Assembly (NCBI GenBank): GCA_019456225.1
Contig: VRUI01000045.1
Location: 1 to 40,378 of the forward strand
Length of the DNA stretch: 40,378 nt
Reading direction: 5' to 3'
Source of the DNA: Planctomycetota bacterium
GTDB taxonomy: Bacteria; Planctomycetota; Phycisphaerae; Sedimentisphaerales; Anaerohalosphaeraceae
In this document: piece after piece, positions 23,839 through 30,501 of the stretch
How positions within the stretch are numbered: position 1 is the first letter of the stretch
Layout of the letters: each line of letters starts with the position of its first letter
Made by a program: the position numbers and the translations under genes
Notes under the pieces: generated by a model
Databases searched by the model: none
What the model was told of the DNA's origin: nothing
The model's input: the letters and a program-made list of their open reading frames with translations, nothing else

Positions 23839-24921
23839 TTACAGGAAATGATCGGCAATTTCCAGGGTCTTTTTGATGTAATCGAGGAACTGGCCGGCAT
23901 TAGCACCGTTAGCGACCCTGTGATCTACGGAAATTGACATTTTCATGATCTTCCTGATCGCGACTTCCTTTTTGTGCGGAACGCAGGTTTCGGTTACTCT
24001 TCCAAGGCCGATTATGCTGCACTGGCCAGGAATTACGACAGGAATAAACATCTCTACCCCGCACGGGCCCATATTGCTGAGGGTTATGCATGCATCTTCG
24101 AGATCTTCGAGCGTAAGTTTTTTCCGGGCTGCTTTTTCAGCTAAGGCGGCTCTTTCGGCGGCAATTGCGGTAACTGTCTTGTCGTCGACATTTTTTATTA
24201 CCGGGGCAGCCACGCCGCCGACAACCTCCATGACCAGTCCAATGCCGATCTCGTCGCTTAATACAATAGCATCGCCGGAAATCTGGCCAGTCATCGCAGG
24301 GTATCTCTTCAGGCACTGTGCCATCGCGAGCATTACAAAATCGTCTATGGTGACCTTGACATCGCCGTCAGCATTCATTTTTTCTATCAAATCGGTGATT
24401 TCAGTAACATCAACCTTGATCGTAAGGTAAAAACACGGTATGTGGCGTTTGCTCTGGACCATCCGGTCGCCAAGAAGTTTCTGGAGTCTGCCGAGGGGTA
24501 TGGTTTTTCCCGGCCGGCAACTGGACTGATCGGCAGAATCGCCATCGGCAAGACTTGAGCATATATCACTGGTATTAACCTGCCGTATCTCGGTGTCATG
24601 GGTGTGAATGTATTCGATTTCTTTGCGAAGGGCCTCTTTTTCGGCGGTTAATTCCTTTAAAAAATCGGCGCAGATATCTTCTTTTTCATCCCCAAAAACG
24701 GCTAACGGGGTGTTGACGGCAACTGTTTCGCTATCGCCGATAAGTATGTGTTTTACAAAACCGCTTTCGGGGGATTCTACTTCAAGGGTCGCCTTATCGG
24801 TTTCTACCTCGAATATGATGTCTCCCTTGCTGACCTTGTCGCCTTCTTTTATCAGGGCTTTGACGATGGTTCCTTCTTCCATCGCTTTTCCAAGTTTCGG
24901 TAATCTTACCGCTATCGCCAT
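23839..24921 (-). CDS. Dihydrolipoamide acyltransferase (E2) of a 2-oxoacid dehydrogenase complex
   Basis: The 360-aa product starts with one lipoyl domain (1-80), with lipoyl Lys43 in ETDKATLEV. It ends with the CoA-dependent acyltransferase domain (about 135-360), with catalytic His334 in VDHRVANGA. The usual DHRxxDG Asp is Asn here, a variation known in the family. The linker (about 81-134) is short and lacks a recognisable peripheral subunit-binding domain, the E1/E3 docking module, so assembly with E1/E3 may be unusual. No E1 or E3 gene is nearby. It acts in the cytoplasm, transferring acyl groups to CoA; pyruvate versus branched-chain substrate cannot be decided. GGAG lies 9 nt before the ATG, and a TetR-operator-like palindrome sits in the leader. 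Confidence 0.88.
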   Translation of the reverse strand: MAIAVRLPKLGKAMEEGTIVKALIKEGDKVSKGDIIFEVETDKATLEVESPESGFVKHILIGDSETVAVNTPLAVFGDEKEDICADFLKELTAEKEALRKEIEYIHTHDTEIRQVNTSDICSSLADGDSADQSSCRPGKTIPLGRLQKLLGDRMVQSKRHIPCFYLTIKVDVTEITDLIEKMNADGDVKVTIDDFVMLAMAQCLKRYPAMTGQISGDAIVLSDEIGIGLVMEVVGGVAAPVIKNVDDKTVTAIAAERAALAEKAARKKLTLEDLEDACITLSNMGPCGVEMFIPVVIPGQCSIIGLGRVTETCVPHKKEVAIRKIMKMSISVDHRVANGANAGQFLDYIKKTLEIADHFL

Positions 24922-24940
24922 TTACTTTAGCTCCATATAC

Positions 24941-24966
24941 TCAAACTGACCTACTGGTCAGTTTGA
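24941..24966. promoter_or_regulatory. TetR-type operator-like palindrome before the E2 gene
   Basis: TCAAACTGACC (24941-24951) and its exact complement GGTCAGTTTGA (24956-24966) flank a 4-nt centre. This gives an 11-bp perfect inverted repeat 20 nt upstream of the E2 start codon. TGACC-N4-GGTCA is the typical shape of TetR-family operators. It could also fold as an RNA hairpin, since it lies within the predicted 5' leader. Confidence 0.5.
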
Positions 24967-24967
24967 A

Positions 24968-24995
24968 AGTCGTTAGTCGTTAGTTTATAGTCGTT
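24968..24995 (+). repeat. Heptad repeat AGTCGTT
   Basis: The units AGTCGTT, AGTCGTT, AGTTTAT, AGTCGTT lie next to the operator-like palindrome. This is the only array of the family that is not immediately 3' of a gene. Confidence 0.65.
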
Positions 24996-25056
24996 AGGGT
25001 TGGATACGGCCTTTCGGCCGAGACATGTATATTTAAAAACTTTGTCTTCCCTATCA

Positions 25057-25084
25057 ATTATAATATTCAGCGACTTATAGTTAA
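25057..25084 (-). promoter_or_regulatory. Promoter of the E2 gene
   Basis: On the minus strand TTAACT, 16 nt, TATAAT. It predicts a leader of about 130 nt that contains the heptad repeat and the palindrome at 24941-24966. Confidence 0.5.
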
Positions 25085-25331
25085 GTCTAGTTGGTATTTT
25101 CGTTTAGTTTCTTTTATTTTATAGAGAATTGTCGCAGTTGCAAGCAAGAAAATCGCGATTATCAGTATCATTATCAAATTTTGAAGGATTTCGCTAGTGT
25201 CTATCTTTGGAAAATGCTCACTTTTGAAAAAATTTTCTTTATCGAACCCGCCGTTAAACCGATATTACAGAAGTAAGAAAAAATGTAACTTTATGGTTTG
25301 GATACTCATACCCGAAACAGGAGATAGAAAA

Positions 25332-25514
25332 ATGACTGAAAAAGAAATCATGAACTGGATGCAAAATAAGGTAAAAGACGGTGAATTCAGTGATGCGGCA
25401 AGCCTTGCAAAAGAGTTTCTGCACACTCATGAGATCACAAATTCGCTGGACCCGGATTTCTCTAAGGCTCTAGATGCCGGATTTAAAGTGGCCCAGGAAA
25501 TCTACGACTTCTAA
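25332..25514 (+). CDS. Small hypothetical protein (60 aa)
   Basis: The 60-aa acidic, helical product (MTEKEIMNWMQNKVKDGEF...) has no Cys, no membrane segment and no recognised motif. The ATG at 25332 was chosen because AGGAG (25319-25323) lies 8 nt before it. The longer frame from 25197 has no ribosome site and a composition unlike protein. No partner gene is adjacent: the thioredoxin gene lies convergent downstream. Function is unknown. Confidence 0.65.
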   Translation: MTEKEIMNWMQNKVKDGEFSDAASLAKEFLHTHEITNSLDPDFSKALDAGFKVAQEIYDF

Positions 25515-25559
25515 AAGCACCCTCGAAAAACCATTCCCGCAGCGGTAATTGTATTGCGG

Positions 25560-25684
25560 CTATTTCGCGGTGTAGATCATATATAGTCCAAAAAGTATGA
25601 TCACAACTCCGCAAATCCGCCTTACGACTGCCGCTGTTTTTTTTTGTTGAAATTCATGTCCCCCCGGCCGAGTTCGCCAAACAT
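25560..25684 (-). pseudogene. Remnant or slippage-dependent one-helix protein (CcdA C-terminus-like)
   Basis: Directly behind the thioredoxin gene an ATG frame (MFGELGRGDMNFNKKK) runs into an A9 run (minus strand, 25638-25646) and then stops. One extra A would join it to VVRRICGVVIILFGLYMIYTAK, a single membrane helix that looks like the last helix of CcdA-type redox membrane proteins. Such proteins normally follow membrane thioredoxins. It is therefore either a decayed internal-deletion remnant or a roughly 40-aa protein made only by slippage on the A run. Confidence 0.4.
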
Positions 25685-25696
25685 GTGATTGTTTAT

Positions 25697-26110
25697 CTAC
25701 TCTTTAAGCACTCCCAGCTCTTTCCACTTTTTGAGGATATCTTCTTTTGAAGTGTATCCTATAACTCTGGCAAGTTCATTTCCGTCTTTGTCGTAAAAGA
25801 TCAGTGTTGGGGCTGCTTCTATATTATATTGTTTCGCAGTTTCGCGGTTATTTATTGTGTCTATGTATCCGATAGCAAAGTCCTCTGAATACTCCTTGTC
25901 CAGTGATTCAAGGACCGGTTTCATCAATTTGCACGGCGGACAAGCCTGAAATCCAAACTCAACAAGCATCGGCAAACCGCGAGCCTGGGCCTTGTGAAAG
26001 TCAAATTTCTTGACAAAAGCATCGTATTGGGAATGGCTGCTGATAAACACAGCAGCAATAACCACAATAATCCCAATAGCCAACAGCAGATTCTTCTTAC
26101 CGGTTTTCAT
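25697..26110 (-). CDS. Membrane-anchored thioredoxin-fold protein
   Basis: The 137-aa product has an N-terminal hydrophobic anchor or signal (about 6-23) and a thioredoxin fold with active site C57-P-P-C60 (FQACPPCKLMKPVL), the cis-Pro segment EAAPTLIFYDKDGNEL and a final helix. The CPPC motif fits a reducing or isomerising role on exported proteins, or c-type cytochrome maturation. The latter would suit the CxxCH proteins of this genome. The second ATG (26110), preceded by GGAG at 6 nt, was preferred over the ATG at 26122, whose ribosome site is too close. It is divergent from purC, and a CcdA-like remnant follows it. Confidence 0.88.
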   Translation of the reverse strand: MKTGKKNLLLAIGIIVVIAAVFISSHSQYDAFVKKFDFHKAQARGLPMLVEFGFQACPPCKLMKPVLESLDKEYSEDFAIGYIDTINNRETAKQYNIEAAPTLIFYDKDGNELARVIGYTSKEDILKKWKELGVLKE

Positions 26111-26331
26111 AATAATCTCCATTTCCTGCTAATATAATAGTCGACCCCATAATGACGTCATATTTATCGGCTTCCGTGTTGGTTATCGACATAATTTGCA
26201 TGATTTTAAGGAAGTACTATGCTATGCCCACGAGTGATATTCTGGGCAACAGCATATATTGACCTTGTAACTAGCTTATATTAGCGTTTTTAAGATAAAA
26301 AAATCCAAATCAAAATTAATCACGCTCGCTC

Positions 26332-26360
26332 TTGACACTTCCCTAACGGCACACTAAAAT
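26332..26360 (+). promoter_or_regulatory. Consensus promoter of purC
   Basis: TTGACA (26332-26337), 17 nt, TAAAAT (26355-26360), giving a leader of about 38 nt before the purC ATG. Confidence 0.75.
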
Positions 26361-26404
26361 AATGACCTTAATGTTCTAATAATAAACTGTTTCGGGAGAT
26401 AACG

Positions 26405-27304
26405 ATGGCAAACGTAATATTGCAAACTGACATACCAGACGTTGAAGTAAGGCACGGCAAGGTTCGGGATATCTATGACCTTGGCGACAAACTCATAATC
26501 GCCGCATCCGACAGGCTTAGCGCTTTCGATGTGATAATGAAAACCGGCATCCCCAACAAAGGTGTTTTGCTTACACAGATATCGAAGTTCTGGTTTGAAT
26601 ATCTCGCAGACACGGTTGAAAATCATCTTATCTCAGATGACGTCAGCGACTTCCCGTCTCCGTACTGCTGCTATAAGGAACAACTTGCCGGCCGCAGTAT
26701 GCTCATCAAAAAGACCGAGGTTCTCCCCGTCGAGTGTATCGTCAGGAGTTACATCACCGGTTCGGGCTGGAAGGAATACCAGCGTGAGGGCACTATCTGC
26801 GGAATCAAACTTCCCGCCGGTCTTAAGCAGTGCCAAAAACTCGCAGAGCCTATCTTCACCCCATCGTCAAAAGCCGAACAAGGCGCCCACGATGAAAATA
26901 TCACCTTCGAAGAAAGCGTGGACATCATCGGTCTGCAAGCCGCTGAATATGTACGCGACAAAAGCATAGAAATTTTCAACAAGGCAAGCGACTACGCAGA
27001 GAGCAAAGGCATCATCCTGGCAGATACAAAATTCGAGTGGGGGATCATCGACGACAAGATCATTCTCATCGACGAAATTTTTACACCGGATTCTTCACGC
27101 TTCTGGCCCGCCGACAAATACGAAGCCGGCCGCGATCAGGACAGCTACGACAAACAGTTCGTCCGAAACTACCTCGAAGAGATCAACTTCGACAAATCAG
27201 GACCGGGCGTAGAACTGCCGGACGAGATCGTCGAAAAAACACTCGCCAAATATGTAGAGGCATATGAAGTACTAACAGGAAAAAAATTCGTACCGGTAGG
27301 ATAA
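26405..27304 (+). CDS. purC: Phosphoribosylaminoimidazole-succinocarboxamide (SAICAR) synthase
   Basis: PurC joins aspartate to CAIR with ATP in purine synthesis. The 299-aa product has the long (non-E. coli) form with the N-terminal HGKVRDIYDLGDKLIIAASDRLSAFDVIM, the ATP-binding region VECIVRSYITGSGWKEYQ, and DTKFEWGIIDDKIILIDEIFTPDSSRFW near residue 210-235. The end of the protein, EVLTGKKF, is typical. GGGAG precedes the ATG and a consensus promoter lies 45-73 nt upstream. No other pur gene is adjacent, and a long-stem terminator follows, so it is transcribed alone. Confidence 0.97.
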   Translation: MANVILQTDIPDVEVRHGKVRDIYDLGDKLIIAASDRLSAFDVIMKTGIPNKGVLLTQISKFWFEYLADTVENHLISDDVSDFPSPYCCYKEQLAGRSMLIKKTEVLPVECIVRSYITGSGWKEYQREGTICGIKLPAGLKQCQKLAEPIFTPSSKAEQGAHDENITFEESVDIIGLQAAEYVRDKSIEIFNKASDYAESKGIILADTKFEWGIIDDKIILIDEIFTPDSSRFWPADKYEAGRDQDSYDKQFVRNYLEEINFDKSGPGVELPDEIVEKTLAKYVEAYEVLTGKKFVPVG

Positions 27305-27308
27305 CGTA

Positions 27309-27329
27309 ATGTCGGCATCCTGCCGACAT
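27309..27329. repeat. Dispersed palindrome copy 2
   Basis: ATGTCGGCA and TGCCGACAT flank a TCC centre. All 21 bases equal the reverse complement of the core at 2427-2447. It lies 5 nt after the purC stop codon. Confidence 0.7.
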
Positions 27330-27381
27330 CATTGCGCGTTACTTTGCAAAACCGGAATGACAACGAAGATAAGATTTAATA

Positions 27382-27451
27382 AAATCCGAAATCCGAACAA
27401 CCGCCGCGACATGAAGTCAGGCAAGTGATTCGGATTTCGGATTTGTTTTTT
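27382..27451 (+). terminator. Long-stem terminator of purC, built from heptads
   Basis: AAATCCGAAATCCGAA (27382-27397) pairs perfectly over 16 bp with 27429-27444 around a 31-nt loop, and is followed by GTTTTTT. Each arm is two 7-mers (ATCCGAA twice, TTCGGAT twice), so a heptad repeat has been used as a terminator. Confidence 0.75.
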
Positions 27452-27466
27452 AAGTAATATAGACCT

Positions 27467-28264
27467 ATGCCAAACCCAGTAATCCAACTTAACAACGTTT
27501 CCTTCCTGCGAAAGGACAAGCGTATCCTTCACGATATTTGCTGGCGAATAGAACCCGGCCAGCACTGGGCCCTTCTTGGTGCCAACAGTTCCGGAAAGAC
27601 TTCGCTGCTGCGGATCATTACCGGTTACGAGTGGCCTTCCAGGGGAACGGTTAACGTCCTCGGAAACGAGTTCGGCAGGTGCGCCATCTCCGGACTTCGC
27701 AAGCATATCGGGTATGTAAGTTCCGCGCTAAATACAAAGCTGCCGGAAAATGACTCTGCGACAGACATAGTCCTTTCCGGCATTGACGCGACGATCGGGC
27801 TTCACCGCCATTACTCCGCAGACGAGCACAAACAGGCGTTTGAATCAATGCAAAAAATGAGCGTCCAGCAATGCAAGGATCAAACGTATTCGATCCTCTC
27901 ACAAGGCGAACGCCAACGCATCCTGATCGCCCGGGCAATAATAAACCACCCGGAAATTTTGATACTCGACGAATCCTGCGCAGGGCTCGACCCGGCTGCA
28001 AGAAATCATTTCCTCAACGATCTGCAAATCCTTACAAGCCACGATAATGCACCTACAATAATTTTTGTGACCCACCACATCGAAGAGATCTCGCCCTGGA
28101 TAACAAATGTATTTATCCTAAAGCAAGGCGTCTGCCAGGCCAGCGGAAAAACTCACGACTTACTAACCAGCGAAACTCTAAGCGACGCCTTCGGCTGCAA
28201 ATGTTCGGTAACAAAAGAAAACCGCCGCTATTACCTCCAGGTAAGCGAGCAGGCCCGAACATGA
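27467..28264 (+). CDS. Soluble ABC-type ATPase, YlmA/ModF-like
   Basis: The 265-aa nucleotide-binding protein has Walker A GANSSGKT (38-45), ABC signature LSQGERQ (144-150), Walker B EILILDE (163-169), the D-loop AGLDP and the switch His in VTHHIEEI. It has no membrane segments. Stand-alone subunits with this pattern (YlmA, ModF) have no assigned permease. The next gene, overlapping by 4 nt (ATGA), is an MFS transporter rather than an ABC permease, and a PHP phosphoesterase follows. Tight coupling suggests a joint function, but the pathway is unknown. The start ATG at 27467 follows the purC terminator closely, and the ribosome site is poor. Confidence 0.9.
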   Translation: MPNPVIQLNNVSFLRKDKRILHDICWRIEPGQHWALLGANSSGKTSLLRIITGYEWPSRGTVNVLGNEFGRCAISGLRKHIGYVSSALNTKLPENDSATDIVLSGIDATIGLHRHYSADEHKQAFESMQKMSVQQCKDQTYSILSQGERQRILIARAIINHPEILILDESCAGLDPAARNHFLNDLQILTSHDNAPTIIFVTHHIEEISPWITNVFILKQGVCQASGKTHDLLTSETLSDAFGCKCSVTKENRRYYLQVSEQART

Positions 28265-29466
28265 ACAGATCCAACGACACACTAAGAGCCCAGTGGATCA
28301 AACTGATCGGCATAACAATTGTTCACTTCCTCACCGACACACTAGCCGGAATGTATCCGGCCGTAATGCCCGACATCCAGGACGCATTCAAATGGGATCT
28401 TGCGAAGGCAAACCTCGTATTCGGTATTCTGATAATCGTATGCAACGCCGGCCAGGTATTCATCTGCAATTTACGTCAGCGTAATCCCAAACCCTTCTTC
28501 CTGCAATTTGGAATCTGCGCAGGTACGGCGATTTGCTTCCTATTCTTCCTCGTCGGCGTACCCGGCGCATTCTATATCATGTGCGCCCTTGCCGTCATTA
28601 CCGGCTGCGGGATCGCCGCCGCCCACCCCGAAGGCCTTCGCGCAGTCCACGACCTTGACGCCATCGGCTCGCCGATCAGCACAGCCGTCTTCATGACCGG
28701 CGGCGCAGTCGGCTTCGCAAGCGGCGGACTCATCGGCAGCTTCTTCGTTTCACAGTTCGGTTTAAAAGGTTTGCTTTGCTTCGCTGCTCCGGCGATCATC
28801 TGCGTAATAATTGTCTACTCCCTGAACATCCGCCTCGCCGTCGAACCGTCTGCGAAAGACAGTTCCCAACCACTCGAAAGCATCGACAATAAAACCACCA
28901 TCGCTTTCTGGCCGATCCTCTGGATGGCTATCGCTTCAACCACCGCCTCGGTCATTCTTGTTTTCCTCCTGCCGACAAGGCTTAAAGAGTTCGGCTTTGA
29001 TCGTAACTTCGGAGGCTTCTCAATAATGATGTTCGGAATGGGCGGAGCCGTCGGTTCGCTTGTCTGGTCGGTTATCGCAAACAAAAAAGGTCAGCTCGCG
29101 GTCGCCTCGATATCGTTTTTCCTCGGCGTCCCGATCCTGCTGGCCTATTTACTTACGTTCGAACATCGCCCAGCCGTCTACCTCCTCTTCGCGTCGGGTT
29201 TCTGTTCATGGGCAGGCTTTCCGCTGCTCGTTTCGATCTCAAGAAAAGCACGCGGACTTACGCTGGCAATGCGAATGGGACTGATGGTCGGAGGAACGTG
29301 GGGAATCTCGGCCACCTTCGAAATGCTCCTCGTCTACCTCGCCAAACCCTTAGGCATCACCGTCAACACACTGCTGTATTTCACGCCGGCATGTTTCGCA
29401 ATAGCGTCGTTCATGGGTCTGATGATAATGATCGACCGACGCAAAAAAGGATTTCAGCAAATATGA
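28261..29466 (+). CDS. MFS transporter, fosmidomycin-resistance (Fsr)-like
   Basis: The 401-aa polytopic protein has about 12 membrane helices. The N-terminal motif HFLTDTLAGMYPAVMPDIQDAF resembles the Fsr branch of the major facilitator superfamily. The loop GCGIAAAHPEGLRAVHD, a Gly-rich helix (TGGAVGFASGGLIGSFF) and a cytoplasmic central loop (about 205-225) fit the fold. The substrate is unknown; small phosphonate or organic acid efflux is possible by family. The ATG overlaps the stop of the ABC gene (ATGA), and its own stop overlaps the next start in the same way, so the three genes form a translationally coupled unit. Confidence 0.88.
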   Translation: MNRSNDTLRAQWIKLIGITIVHFLTDTLAGMYPAVMPDIQDAFKWDLAKANLVFGILIIVCNAGQVFICNLRQRNPKPFFLQFGICAGTAICFLFFLVGVPGAFYIMCALAVITGCGIAAAHPEGLRAVHDLDAIGSPISTAVFMTGGAVGFASGGLIGSFFVSQFGLKGLLCFAAPAIICVIIVYSLNIRLAVEPSAKDSSQPLESIDNKTTIAFWPILWMAIASTTASVILVFLLPTRLKEFGFDRNFGGFSIMMFGMGGAVGSLVWSVIANKKGQLAVASISFFLGVPILLAYLLTFEHRPAVYLLFASGFCSWAGFPLLVSISRKARGLTLAMRMGLMVGGTWGISATFEMLLVYLAKPLGITVNTLLYFTPACFAIASFMGLMIMIDRRKKGFQQI

Positions 29467-30218
29467 TTGACTATGATCTGCACATACACACAGAATACTG
29501 CGGCCATGCTCCCGGCATGAGCATTGAGGCAATCATTGCCGCCGCCGAACAAAAGCAGCTCGAGACCATCGCGATAACTGCCCACATTTTCAGCGAGGAC
29601 GATCTACTGCTGATACCAACAATTAAATCTCAACTCGCCGCCATCAATACGGATGTCAATGTAATAATCGGAGCCGAAGTAGACGCGGACGGAATGCGAA
29701 CCGACGGCAAACTGATCACCGACAAACTCGACGATATCCCCTACGTCCTCGGCAGTATCCACTACATACCCGGCACGGGAATCTACCCGTCATCGCCACA
29801 GGACAATCCGCTCGGCGCAGAAGATTTTTTCCGGGCATGGCAGTCAACATTGATCGGGCTTGTGTCAAATCCCAGGCTAGACACACTAGCACATCCCGGC
29901 AGGCTTGCCGCAATAGCATGCGACATGGATGTATATTTCGACGACATGCTGGCCGTCTTCCACCAGGTCGCAAAGATTTCCGTTAAAAATAATATCTGCT
30001 GGGGAATAAACGAACTAAACGAAAGGAAAATACCGCAAACCTTACACCAACGCTGGAACAGCATCTACAAGATAGCCCTCGATGCAGGCGTAAAACTAAT
30101 ATACGGATCAGACGCCCACAAACCGCAAGAGATAGGAAAACAAACCCACACAAAAAAAACAATCGAAGCAATAGGCGTACAAAACCTTCAAACCCCAAAA
30201 TCCCTCGGTCTGATCTAA
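29463..30218 (+). CDS. PHP-domain phosphoesterase (histidinol-phosphatase / YcdX-like)
   Basis: The 251-aa product has the PHP metal-site motifs in order: D-L-H7-I-H9 with H15, GAEVD, GSIHY, LAHPGR and the final GSDAHKP. These bind two to three metal ions for hydrolysis of phosphomonoesters. Its length is close to HisK/HisJ-type histidinol phosphatases. With no his genes near, a general phosphatase such as YcdX is just as likely. The start ATG at 29463 overlaps the MFS stop by 4 nt. The frame is open further upstream, only inside the MFS gene. It is the last gene of the ABC-MFS-PHP unit. Confidence 0.88.
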   Translation: MIDYDLHIHTEYCGHAPGMSIEAIIAAAEQKQLETIAITAHIFSEDDLLLIPTIKSQLAAINTDVNVIIGAEVDADGMRTDGKLITDKLDDIPYVLGSIHYIPGTGIYPSSPQDNPLGAEDFFRAWQSTLIGLVSNPRLDTLAHPGRLAAIACDMDVYFDDMLAVFHQVAKISVKNNICWGINELNERKIPQTLHQRWNSIYKIALDAGVKLIYGSDAHKPQEIGKQTHTKKTIEAIGVQNLQTPKSLGLI

Positions 30219-30222
30219 ATCT

Positions 30223-30417
30223 TTATAAATTCCACGCTTCGGCGAATTTCTCGAAACTTCTGTCGTATGTCTTTTCCGCTTCTGAAGGAAAGCAGCAAGC
30301 CGGAAGCTGCCGACTTTTCAAATGATACTGAATACAATCACAGCAAACCCCGCGTTTTTGGCAACTGGTATAGGTACACGCACAACTTTTTGAATTTGCT
30401 TCTTTTTTACATTCCAT
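30223..30417 (-). CDS. Small cysteine-rich protein (DUF6485-like)
   Basis: The 64-aa product has nine Cys (C3, C12, C14, C19, C25, C26, C28, C41, C42) in an arrangement typical of DUF6485: MECKKE, SCACTY, CCDC, then LPACCFP and a YDRSFEKF helix. The pattern suggests zinc binding. No function is known for the family. The ATG at 30417 is preceded by GGAG at 8 nt. The longer frame from 30459 would cross the leuB terminator region. It is a separate minus-strand gene downstream of leuB, convergent with the PHP gene, 4 nt away. Confidence 0.8.
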   Translation of the reverse strand: MECKKEANSKSCACTYTSCQKRGVCCDCIQYHLKSRQLPACCFPSEAEKTYDRSFEKFAEAWNL

Positions 30418-30439
30418 TTTTCTGTCTCCATGAATTTTT

Positions 30440-30472
30440 AAAAAAACGCCGCCGACCAATAAGCCGGCAGCG
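30440..30472 (-). terminator. Terminator of the leu operon
   Basis: A 10-bp stem (30463-30472 with 30447-30456, two G-U pairs, 6-nt loop) is followed on the minus strand by seven T residues, 29 nt after the leuB stop codon. Confidence 0.9.
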
Positions 30473-30501
30473 TTCGTTGTTATACAATTAATCTATCCGG
30501 A

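Larger units (their letters stand above)
24922..25331. other. 410-nt divergent spacer before the E2 gene
   Basis: From left to right it holds the operator-like palindrome, the heptad repeat, a CGGCC-TTTC-GGCCG hairpin (25007-25020), the E2 promoter (25057-25084) and an AT-rich stretch without a convincing gene. An open plus-strand frame from 25091 has no ribosome site and atypical composition. AGGAG at 25319-25323 belongs to the small gene at 25332. Confidence 0.55.

Noticed and set aside
25091-25276. 61-codon plus-strand frame in the E2 spacer
   Set aside because: It lies in AT-rich spacer, overlaps the E2 promoter region, and has no ribosome site and no conserved pattern.
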